Assembly: GCA_934122215.1 (NCBI GenBank)
Contig: CAKOWF010000048.1
Location: 1 to 6,872, forward strand
Direction of reading: 5' to 3'
From: an uncultured Bacilli bacterium
GTDB lineage: Bacteria > Bacillota_I > Bacilli_A > RF39 > UBA660
DNA: 6,872 nucleotides
Shown here piece after piece: positions 1 to 5,512 of the stretch. Under the pieces are notes generated by a model. It was not told the origin of the DNA, did not search any database, and saw only the letters and a list, made by a program, of their open reading frames with translations. The translations under genes and the position numbers were made by a program. Each line of letters starts with the position of its first letter. Within the stretch, counting starts at the first letter, position 1.

Positions 1-58
1 TTTACATATAGCATACATTACATTTTAAGTTAATTTTTTATTTAACTCCTCTATTTTA

Positions 59-81
59 TTTCAAAATTTTTATATTTGAAA
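59..81. repeat. Short inverted repeat in the gene-free left edge
   Basis: TTTCAAA (59-65) and TTTGAAA (75-81) form a 7-bp inverted repeat with a 9-base spacer. On the minus strand it lies just upstream of a TAAAAT and a GAGGAG-like stretch (46-51), but no reading frame starts at the right distance. It could be an operator or chance in AT-rich DNA. Nothing else in positions 1-133 can be supported. Confidence 0.25.
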
Positions 82-133
82 TTGTTACTATATGAAACTA
101 TATTATTATTTTTATTTACATATTTAGTCTATC

Positions 134-160
134 AAAAAAAGATACTTTTTTCAAGTATCT
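134..160 (-). terminator. Terminator of the five-gene operon
   Basis: AGATACTT (read at 153-160) and AAGTATCT (140-147) form an 8-bp perfect stem with a 5-base loop, followed by a T-run on the minus strand (134-140). Two of the three stop-codon bases of the 208-aa gene (159-161) lie in the stem. Confidence 0.88.
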
Positions 161-785
161 ATTCACTAATTTCTTCTATTTTAGTTATTTCTAAATGATT
201 GTTAGATGAATCAGTTTGTTCCCCATAAGTTAATGTTAATCTTATCTTAGTTGGATATCCCATTTCCTTTTCATATAAAATATTTGCTAAAACAATGTAA
301 TATGTTACATTATTTTTTTCTTGCTTTTTAATATTTTCTATATTAACTTCCTTTACAGTTGGTAAATCTTGTATTCTATCACCATATATATTATTTTCTA
401 CATTTTTATATATAGTATCTTTTGCTTTTTTTATAAAAGTTTCTCTTGAACTGCTTTCTATAAATTGTACACCACCTACATCATTTTTATTAATAGCTGA
501 TGACAACGAATAAAAATCTATAATGAATAATTTACTTACTAATTCAGCATACTTTTCTTCATTTTTTTCTTTTAAAGTGTTCTTTAATTCTTTAAAAGTT
601 TCTTTAAAATAATCTGTATCATTATCAGTTAATTGATAATTATAATTTTCTATTGTATCTATGATTGCTGTTTCTTTAACCTTATTTTTTAAACTTTTAA
701 CAATTCCATATACTAAAAATACCAATATAATGAGTAAAGCAATAATAACAATAGATATTATATTATTTATTTTTTTTATTTTCAT
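159..785 (-). CDS. Hypothetical membrane-anchored protein (208 aa)
   Basis: I do not recognise the family. A Lys-rich N-terminus is followed by a single hydrophobic helix (about residues 9-29), so it is an N-terminal signal anchor with the remaining 175 residues probably outside the membrane. Residues 30-85 are helical and charged, and residues 86-130 include KLFIIDFYSLSSAINKND, GGVQFIES and a Lys-rich helix. The C-terminal part alternates strand-like segments (TYYIVLANILYEKE, TKIRLTLTYGE, HLEITKIEEI), giving an alpha+beta domain. No cysteine is present, so it is not itself a thiol enzyme. The start at 785 has AAAGGAAG about 8 bases upstream, inside the preceding gene, which it overlaps by 23 bases. 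It is last in the operon; its stop codon is part of the terminator stem. Could be an accessory surface protein for the operon's exported redox partner, but this is only positional. Confidence 0.8.
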   Translation of the reverse strand: MKIKKINNIISIVIIALLIILVFLVYGIVKSLKNKVKETAIIDTIENYNYQLTDNDTDYFKETFKELKNTLKEKNEEKYAELVSKLFIIDFYSLSSAINKNDVGGVQFIESSSRETFIKKAKDTIYKNVENNIYGDRIQDLPTVKEVNIENIKKQEKNNVTYYIVLANILYEKEMGYPTKIRLTLTYGEQTDSSNNHLEITKIEEISE

Positions 786-999
786 TTATATCGCTTCCTT
801 TAAATAGACTTGAATATGTTTCTTCGAGATTAATTTTATTTTGCTTATGTTCTAAATAATAATTATTTAAAATTTCTTCTTCTGTCATTTTTAAAATTTC
901 ATGTATCTCTTTATTTTTTTGTTCTTTTCCTTTATTAGGATTTTCCATTATTGTATTTAAATATATATATCTTATTGTTGTAGAATCTAAATTTTGCAT
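763..999 (-). CDS. Hypothetical small protein (78 aa)
   Basis: I do not recognise this protein. It is a charged, probably helical cytosolic protein with no cysteine, signal peptide or membrane segment. Residues 24-60 (KGKEQKNKEIHEILKMTEEE and onward) are rich in Lys/Glu and could form a helical hairpin, and the last residues are Asn/Lys-rich. Support for it being real: a perfect AGGAGG (1004-1009) overlapping the TAG stop of the 400-aa membrane protein, correct spacing to ATG at 999, and position inside an operon with no gap. Its last 23 bases overlap the start of the 208-aa gene in another frame, within a run of A residues. Co-expression with the thiol genes is likely; a functional tie is not shown. 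Confidence 0.75.
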   Translation of the reverse strand: MQNLDSTTIRYIYLNTIMENPNKGKEQKNKEIHEILKMTEEEILNNYYLEHKQNKINLEETYSSLFKGSDINENKKNK

Positions 1000-1007
1000 A
1001 TTTCCTC

Positions 1008-2210
1008 CTAAAAATTGAACATAATTATTTCTGGTTTAAATATTAATAAAGCACCTATAATTATCATTATTAGTCCACCTATTAGGTGAGAATATCTTGT
1101 ATATTTATTTGAAATTCCTGTTACTTTTGCTGTTTTAACAGCTATTAAAAATATAACAATATCGTCTATTAAGAAGAATATTATATATATTAAAACATAT
1201 ATAAAGTACTCTAAACTATTTAAATTATTTATTGTTAATATTTGTGTAAATAAAAGTGGTAATCCTGCTGAACAAGCAAGTTCAATTACATTAACACTTA
1301 TAGCTAAAGCCATTATTCCAAGCATTGCTAGTGCAATATTATTTTCAGTTACATATTTTTTTATTTTTTCTATTATTTTTGAACGTTCCTCTTTATTTGT
1401 AACACTACATCCTGAATCTTTTTTTCTTTCTTTTAAATAATTTTTCAAATTCCAAGCTCCTGCTATAATAGCTATTACTGCTATTATATTTCTAAGCATT
1501 ATTATTTGAGTCATTTTTGCTGTTATATTTATCCAAGCCATCATGAATAAGAAATATATTATTCCTGATGTTGCTAAAAAAGTAGTTCCTAATATTTTCA
1601 TCTTTTTTTCATTTCCAGTTGAAATTAAAAAGCTTATTAAAAATATTAATATCCACATAGCACATGGATTAAATCCATCTATAAATCCTATTACTATAGC
1701 AACTATAGGAAGTGATACATCTTTGGCATGTATTTCACCTAATACAGGTAAAGTGAATTTATCTTGTGAACAAGGTTCTTCTTCTGTTTGTTCGTTGTCA
1801 TTTGTTTGATCATTATCATTTATTTGATCACTATCATCACAAGTTTCATTCATAATATCATTACATTTATTTTTTAGACAATATTTAATTCTACTTTCAA
1901 TTTCTGCCTTAGTATTATCATTAAATCCAGTTAACCCCAAGTTATCTATTACTGTAAATGGAACATAAGGATTATCTATATTTAATTTTGACTTTACACT
2001 AGCCATCAATTCGGCATTTTCTTCATTATGCCATGTTTCATATTTAACTATATTGAAATCATAATATTCCTTTAGTTCTTCTAAATATTGTTGTTCTCTC
2101 TCACAATGTGGGCATTCTTCACCATAGAACAAGTACAAATTAACTTCTTTTGCTTCTACATTTAAATTAAAAGCAAAGAATGTAAATAATAAAATTAATA
2201 TTTTTTTCAT
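1008..2210 (-). CDS. DsbD/CcdA-like thiol transporter with N-terminal extracytoplasmic thioredoxin domain (400 aa)
   Basis: Residues 1-20 are a signal peptide or first membrane segment (MKKILILLFTFFAF). Residues 22-112 form a thioredoxin/glutaredoxin-like domain with Y-G-E-E-C33-P-H-C36 and cis-Pro P84 (YVPFTVI). Residues 119-150 form an acidic Asp/Asn/Gln-rich linker. Residues 166-391 are a six-helix CcdA/DsbD-type membrane domain with GFNPC (C183) in helix 1 and ELACSAG (C313) in helix 4, the two cysteines that relay electrons across the membrane. The likely role is to carry reducing power from cytosolic thioredoxin to C183/C313 and on to C33/C36 outside the membrane, for reducing or isomerising disulfides. 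Compared with DsbD, the outer thioredoxin domain sits before rather than after the membrane domain, and no N-terminal alpha domain is seen. It is coupled to the 84-aa thioredoxin by ATGA, with GAGGAA as RBS. Additional cysteines at 111, 116, 124, 147 and 268. Confidence 0.9.
   Translation of the reverse strand: MKKILILLFTFFAFNLNVEAKEVNLYLFYGEECPHCEREQQYLEELKEYYDFNIVKYETWHNEENAELMASVKSKLNIDNPYVPFTVIDNLGLTGFNDNTKAEIESRIKYCLKNKCNDIMNETCDDSDQINDNDQTNDNEQTEEEPCSQDKFTLPVLGEIHAKDVSLPIVAIVIGFIDGFNPCAMWILIFLISFLISTGNEKKMKILGTTFLATSGIIYFLFMMAWINITAKMTQIIMLRNIIAVIAIIAGAWNLKNYLKERKKDSGCSVTNKEERSKIIEKIKKYVTENNIALAMLGIMALAISVNVIELACSAGLPLLFTQILTINNLNSLEYFIYVLIYIIFFLIDDIVIFLIAVKTAKVTGISNKYTRYSHLIGGLIMIIIGALLIFKPEIIMFNF
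1782..1835 (-). repeat. Three 18-bp tandem units encoding an acidic linker
   Basis: Units at 1782-1799, 1800-1817 and 1818-1835 are related 18-mers (the last two differ at two positions). In the 400-aa protein they encode the hexapeptide series DQINDN-DQTNDN-EQTEEE. The repeat lies between the exported thioredoxin domain and the membrane domain and is bracketed by C124 and C147. Repeat-number change would alter linker length without breaking the frame. Confidence 0.7.
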
Positions 2211-2461
2211 AATAATTCCTCTATCCTGTTACTTACTTCTTTTTCAGTTTTTTCTCCAATTAATCTGGCTACTTCAATATTATTTTTATAAATGATTATT
2301 ACTGGTAATATTTCATTTATTTCATATTTACTAATATCATCCATATCATAATCTAAATCTAAATATTCTAAATTTGGATATTTTTCTTTTATATTATTCC
2401 ATATAGGATATGTAATTATACAGCTACTACACCATATAGCACTTATTCTAACTAATTTCAT
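2207..2461 (-). CDS. Small thioredoxin-like protein (84 aa)
   Basis: This is a compact cytosolic thioredoxin-fold protein. The redox site is W10-C11-S12-S13-C14, and the cis-proline typical of the fold is P53 in EILPVIIIYKN, followed by the expected pair of strands and a C-terminal helix. At 84 residues it is about 20 shorter than standard thioredoxin, lacking the first strand and helix. CSSC replaces the usual CGPC, which would alter redox potential. No signal peptide is present, so it should act in the cytosol. It starts 7 bases after the desulfurase stop with AGGTGA as RBS. Its TGA stop overlaps the next gene's ATG as ATGA, a sign of translational coupling with the CcdA-like membrane protein. 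The most natural role is reductant donor to that protein, as TrxA is for DsbD/CcdA; reduction of desulfurase persulfide is an alternative. Confidence 0.88.
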   Translation of the reverse strand: MKLVRISAIWCSSCIITYPIWNNIKEKYPNLEYLDLDYDMDDISKYEINEILPVIIIYKNNIEVARLIGEKTEKEVSNRIEELL

Positions 2462-2468
2462 ATTTCAC

Positions 2469-3587
2469 CTATTTAAAGTCTAATCTTTCTATATTTTTTT
2501 TAAAACTTTTAATAAATGCATCTATTTCTTCTTTAGTTGTAACATAAGAAATACTAATTCTTATACTATGTTTAGCTTTTTCTATATCACCAGTTACTTC
2601 TAATACTGCCTTGCTTACCGGATTATTTGATGAACAAGCAGATTGAGTTGATATAAATATTTCATCTTCTTCTAAAGCATGTAGCATTGTTTCTGGTTTT
2701 ATATTTAATACGCTTAAATTTAATACTTGTGGTATTGAATTTTCATTACTATTTATTGTTACATTTTTTATATCTTTAATATTTTCTTTTAAATAATTAT
2801 TTAATTCCATTACATATTTTTCTTTTTTATCTAAATCATCAAGCGCTAATCTTAAAGCTTTTGATAAAGATACTATAAGTGGTAATGCTGGTGTTCCACT
2901 TCGATATATAGTTGTTGATTTTCCACCATGTATTAATGGTATTAAATCAATATTTTCTTTTTTTATTAAACATCCTATTCCTTTTAATCCAAATATTTTA
3001 TGGGCTGAAAATGATACTAAATCTACATCTTTAAAATCAATATTTACTTTTCCTATACTTTGAGTAGCATCAACATGGAAATAGCAATTATATTTTTTTA
3101 ATAATTTAGCAATTTCTTCAATATTTTGTTTTATACCAGTTTCACTATTTACACTGGCAATACTTACTAAAACTGTATCATCTCTTAATTTATTTTTTAA
3201 ATCTTCTAAATCTACTATTCCTTTATTTGTTTTTACAAAATCTATTTCATATCCTTGTTTTTGTAAATATCCAATTGGACCATATATTGATGAATGCTCT
3301 AAATTTGTTGTAATAATATGTTTACCAATTCTAGAGTATCTTTCACATATTCCTTTAATTGCTAAATTATTTGATTCACTTGAACCACTTGTATATATTA
3401 TTTCGTTTTCTTTTACATTCAATAATCTTGCTATTTGTTTAGTAGCACTTTCTTCTAGCGTTTTTGATTTAACTCCTAGTTTATGTAAAGAGTTAGGATT
3501 CCCTATGTATTCTAAACAAGTCTTATTAAAGCTTTCTAAAACTTCTTTATTTACTGGAGTAGTTGCTGAATAGTCTAAATATGTCAT
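2469..3587 (-). CDS. Cysteine desulfurase, NifS/IscS family (372 aa)
   Basis: This is a PLP-dependent class V aminotransferase-fold enzyme that takes sulfur from L-cysteine to give alanine and an enzyme persulfide for Fe-S clusters, tRNA thiolation or other sulfur acceptors in the cytosol. Visible landmarks are YLDYSATTPV (3-12), NPNSLHKLG (30-38), SGSSESNN (67-74), catalytic/PLP-stacking H98 in NLEHSS, HVDATQS (171-177) with D173, SAHK with Schiff-base K197, GTPALP (231-236) and QSACSS with catalytic C318. The length is close to the family norm of 380-400 aa. The usual GATE is GSSE here, a mild change. The reading frame extends upstream to 3644, but the start at 3587 begins at the conserved family N-terminus and has a good RBS. 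It is first gene of a five-gene operon; its TAG stop overlaps the RBS of the next gene. IscS, SufS and NifS assignment cannot be made; no scaffold protein is adjacent. Confidence 0.95.
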   Translation of the reverse strand: MTYLDYSATTPVNKEVLESFNKTCLEYIGNPNSLHKLGVKSKTLEESATKQIARLLNVKENEIIYTSGSSESNNLAIKGICERYSRIGKHIITTNLEHSSIYGPIGYLQKQGYEIDFVKTNKGIVDLEDLKNKLRDDTVLVSIASVNSETGIKQNIEEIAKLLKKYNCYFHVDATQSIGKVNIDFKDVDLVSFSAHKIFGLKGIGCLIKKENIDLIPLIHGGKSTTIYRSGTPALPLIVSLSKALRLALDDLDKKEKYVMELNNYLKENIKDIKNVTINSNENSIPQVLNLSVLNIKPETMLHALEEDEIFISTQSACSSNNPVSKAVLEVTGDIEKAKHSIRISISYVTTKEEIDAFIKSFKKNIERLDFK

Positions 3588-3605
3588 ATTTTCACCTTCT
3601 AATTC

Positions 3606-3634
3606 ATTATACATTATTTTTTTTAAAATAAAAA
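3606..3634 (-). promoter_or_regulatory. Probable promoter of the cysteine desulfurase operon
   Basis: A perfect TATAAT (3606-3611) lies between the pilin terminator and the desulfurase start. The -35 position at 17-base spacing is TTTTTA (3629-3634), a weak match within A/T tracts. The -10 ends 19 bases before the ATG, giving a leader of about 12 nt with AGAAGGTG (3593-3600). The box overlaps alternative in-frame ATGs upstream, which supports translation starting at 3587. Confidence 0.55.
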
Positions 3635-3645
3635 GAAAAAACATG

Positions 3646-3668
3646 AAAAAACTGACAAAAGTCAGTTT
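3646..3668 (-). terminator. Terminator after the small prepilin
   Basis: AAACTGAC (read at 3661-3668) and GTCAGTTT (3649-3656) form an 8-bp stem with a TTTT loop, followed by further T residues on the minus strand (down to 3646, then a second T-rich stretch to 3640). The hairpin lies 28 bases past the stop codon and separates the pilin from the downstream sulfur/thiol operon. Confidence 0.85.
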
Positions 3669-3695
3669 AAGGTTTTAATTATTTGTTATCGTTTA

Positions 3696-4142
3696 TTAGC
3701 TATTAATTGTTGCATTACCATTAGCATTTACAGTTACTGATTTAGCATAAATGTTTGTAAAAGTTAATGTTGCAGTTGTTACTTGTCCATTAGCAATTGT
3801 AACTGTACTACCTTTTGAAGCTTTATCACCTTTTACATTTACTTTAAATGATGGAGCAGTTCCTGTAGCAGGTTTGCAAGCACCTTCTGAACATGTTAAA
3901 GTAACTCCATCTTCTCCTACTGTATAAGTTCCATCAGCTACTGAACCATTACCATCTAATTGGGTAGTCATTATTGTTTTTTCTACAGCTTCTACATAGT
4001 ATTGAGCACTTGATTTTGCTGATCCTTGTTTTGCTGTATCAATTACACCTAAAATCATTGGTGTAGCGATTAATGCTATGATTGCTAAAATTACGATAAC
4101 TGCTAATAATTCTATAAGTGTAAACCCTTTATTACTTTTCAT
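3696..4142 (-). CDS. Small type IV prepilin-like protein, probable major subunit (148 aa)
   Basis: The N-terminus MKSNKG^FTLIELL is a type III (class) signal with cleavage predicted after G6 and Glu11 at mature position +5, followed by a hydrophobic helix to about residue 34. The rest is a helix (35-60) and a Thr/Gly/Val-rich beta body, including KVNVKGDKASKGSTVTIANG (100-119) and GQVTTATLTF (119-128). C84 and C89 could form a small disulfide loop. The product resembles ComGC/pilin-type subunits of Gram-positive bacteria in length (142 aa mature). It is exported to the membrane, processed by a prepilin peptidase and assembled into a filament or pseudopilus; none of that machinery is in this window. 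The start is fixed by AGGAGG just upstream. The gene is monocistronic, with its own promoter and terminator. Low Asn/Lys use and a strong promoter and RBS suggest high expression. Confidence 0.88.
   Translation of the reverse strand: MKSNKGFTLIELLAVIVILAIIALIATPMILGVIDTAKQGSAKSSAQYYVEAVEKTIMTTQLDGNGSVADGTYTVGEDGVTLTCSEGACKPATGTAPSFKVNVKGDKASKGSTVTIANGQVTTATLTFTNIYAKSVTVNANGNATINS
4045..4136 (-). repeat. Prepilin leader repeat, copy in small pilin
   Basis: The DNA encoding the prepilin signal and hydrophobic helix is nearly the same as that at 6594-6683 in the large pilin. It includes a 22-base identical block (4066-4087 here, 6615-6636 in the other copy), with scattered, mostly synonymous differences elsewhere. 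The two copies are direct repeats about 2.5 kb apart. Confidence 0.75.
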
Positions 4143-4171
4143 TTTCTTTCCTCCTACTTTCTTACAATACT

Positions 4172-4200
4172 AATTTAACATATATAATTTTAATAGTCAA
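4172..4200 (-). promoter_or_regulatory. SigA-type promoter of the small prepilin gene
   Basis: On the minus strand TTGACT (4195-4200) is followed after exactly 17 bases by TAAATT (4172-4177), with an extended -10 TG one base upstream of the hexamer. The start site would be near 4165, giving a leader of about 23 nt that carries a strong AGGAGGAAAG site. It is the best-formed promoter in the window, in keeping with a highly expressed subunit. Confidence 0.75.
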
Positions 4201-4289
4201 TATGCTTTACATAGAAATTGACAACTTAATTATTAATAAAATTGGTACCATTTATAGTTTAATTACTTTTTTTATATTTATACAAAAAT

Positions 4290-5414
4290 TTATAATTTTC
4301 TATTATTTTTTTCTGCTTTTGTTTTTTCAAACAATGAATTTGATAATAAAAATGCCAATTGTTGATCAGTCATTTTATAGTTTATTTCAACATCTTTTTG
4401 TTCTAATATATATATCATTAAAGGTCTAATTTCATTAGGTTGAATTGATTGAATCAATTTTTTTCTTAAATTAATGTCGCTATTTGAATCAATGTTTCGT
4501 GTAAAATAACTATAATTATTATTAATTGCTTCTAACAATGCTTTTTCTAAATATAACTCATTATTATATTTTTTATAAGTACAGCAAAGTGCTGTAGTAA
4601 GTAGTTCTGCTTTTTCTTTGATATTTGTTTTTTTATTGAAAGATTGTATTTCTATCTTATTTCCTGTTATATTTTCTTTTTTACGATATTCATTTTGATA
4701 GCCAAAATATTTTTGCATATCATCATTAAAAATATAATGTGGTGGTTGATTTTTCAAATAATTAATAAAATCACTATATGTATATAAACTATCTTTTTGC
4801 TTTATGTATCCAGATATATCATATCCAATAGTTGCATTATAACTTCCTTCACTTCCCTTGTCTTTTACTAATCCAACAGTATTAAAATTAGGAACAAATG
4901 GAGATAATTTATTTTTTCCTGTAGATAGATAATTATTATGTTCAATAAAATTAATTATTTGTAAAACATTTTGATAACCCATTACTCTTATAACTACATT
5001 ATCGCATCTCATTTTGCTTGAAACTTTCATATCAACAGGAATATCGTTTTTTTTGAAATATTCTATTAATATTTTTACACCTTTTTCTAAATGATTATAA
5101 TCTAATGGTAGATAAATTTTATAATTATCCATTCCATTATAATCATAATTATCTGTTCTAATTCCCCACCAATTATCTGTAGAATAGCATTTGCCATTTA
5201 ATCTACTTTTGTTAAATAATGTATCTCTTGTATATTTAGACCATTTTGAAAAAAAACTAATTGTTTCTTTAGGATTTAGGTTTTGCAAATCTTCTTGTTT
5301 TAAACCATAATTTCTTGTTAAATTTATTATTTCATCAAAAGAAGATTCTAAATTTCGGTATTTATATGCTTCTCTTAGTAATTTTTCTATTTCTTTTTGT
5401 TTTAATAAATCCAT
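4290..5414 (-). CDS. Unrecognised 374-aa cytosolic protein, faintly HopA1/phosphothreonine-lyase-like
   Basis: I do not recognise this protein with confidence. It has no signal peptide and no membrane segment. Residues 1-60 look helical. Residues 81-86 are NWWGIR. Residues 98-145 contain YKIYLPLDYNHLEKG, a helix, then MKVSSKMRCDNVVIRV. Residues 170-205 contain SPFVPNFNTVGLV and GYDISGYI. The order Y-K-[hydrophobic strand], amphipathic helix, K...RCDN-V-[strand], then a later P-F...G segment recalls HopA1-type and OspF/SpvC-type proteins, whose lyase site uses Lys and His; the match is weak and unverified. Residues 265-374 form a helical C-terminal region. The start at 5414 has GTGGTGAT upstream (5418-5425). 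The gene stands alone between two prepilin genes, with a terminator before it and no clear U-tailed hairpin after it. Confidence 0.8.
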   Translation of the reverse strand: MDLLKQKEIEKLLREAYKYRNLESSFDEIINLTRNYGLKQEDLQNLNPKETISFFSKWSKYTRDTLFNKSRLNGKCYSTDNWWGIRTDNYDYNGMDNYKIYLPLDYNHLEKGVKILIEYFKKNDIPVDMKVSSKMRCDNVVIRVMGYQNVLQIINFIEHNNYLSTGKNKLSPFVPNFNTVGLVKDKGSEGSYNATIGYDISGYIKQKDSLYTYSDFINYLKNQPPHYIFNDDMQKYFGYQNEYRKKENITGNKIEIQSFNKKTNIKEKAELLTTALCCTYKKYNNELYLEKALLEAINNNYSYFTRNIDSNSDINLRKKLIQSIQPNEIRPLMIYILEQKDVEINYKMTDQQLAFLLSNSLFEKTKAEKNNRKL

Positions 5415-5429
5415 ATTATCACCACTATT

Positions 5430-5463
5430 AATATATCAATTTTATATATTATATTCAATTATA
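5430..5463 (-). promoter_or_regulatory. Candidate promoter region for the 374-aa gene
   Basis: Two overlapping readings exist. TTGAAT (5453-5458) with a 17-base spacer to TATATT (5430-5435) has good hexamers, but its start site would fall within the ribosome binding site. Alternatively, TATAAT at 5458-5463 or at 5448-5453 gives a comfortable leader but lacks a recognisable -35. The gene follows a terminator, so some promoter is expected here; which one is used cannot be settled by eye. Confidence 0.45.
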
Positions 5464-5479
5464 CTTTACGTTTTTAGAC

Positions 5480-5512
5480 AAAAAAGAATAACTTCTTTTA
5501 AGAAGCTATTCT
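5480..5512 (-). terminator. Terminator overlapping the end of the large prepilin gene
   Basis: The stem 5485-5495/5502-5512 (11 bp with one G-U wobble, extendable into the loop) is followed on the minus strand by a T-run (5480-5485). The last five codons and the stop (5498-5500) lie inside the hairpin. This insulates the prepilin from the 374-aa gene downstream. Confidence 0.88.

Noticed and set aside
1..58. Possible start of another gene after the GAGGAG-like stretch at 46-51 (minus strand)
   Set aside because: No ATG, GTG or TTG lies at ribosome-binding distance, and the frames that follow close within a few codons or run off the edge after only six codons.
1543..1809. Plus-strand open frame of 88 codons
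   Set aside because: It lies wholly antisense within the 400-aa redox transporter, whose motifs are unmistakable; no RBS or family signal on the plus strand.
3588..3644. Longer start for the cysteine desulfurase
   Set aside because: The extra 19 residues are absent from the family, and the two extra ATGs overlap the terminator T-tract and the -10 box.
4243..4250. TGGTACCA palindrome upstream of the small pilin, resembling a T-box core
   Set aside because: It lacks the rest of the T-box sequence, stem I and an antiterminator/terminator pair, and a pilin is not an expected T-box target; likely a chance palindrome.
4202..4429. Plus-strand open frame of 75 codons
   Set aside because: It is a low-complexity Ile/Phe/Leu shadow of the AT-rich intergene and the end of the 374-aa gene, with no RBS.
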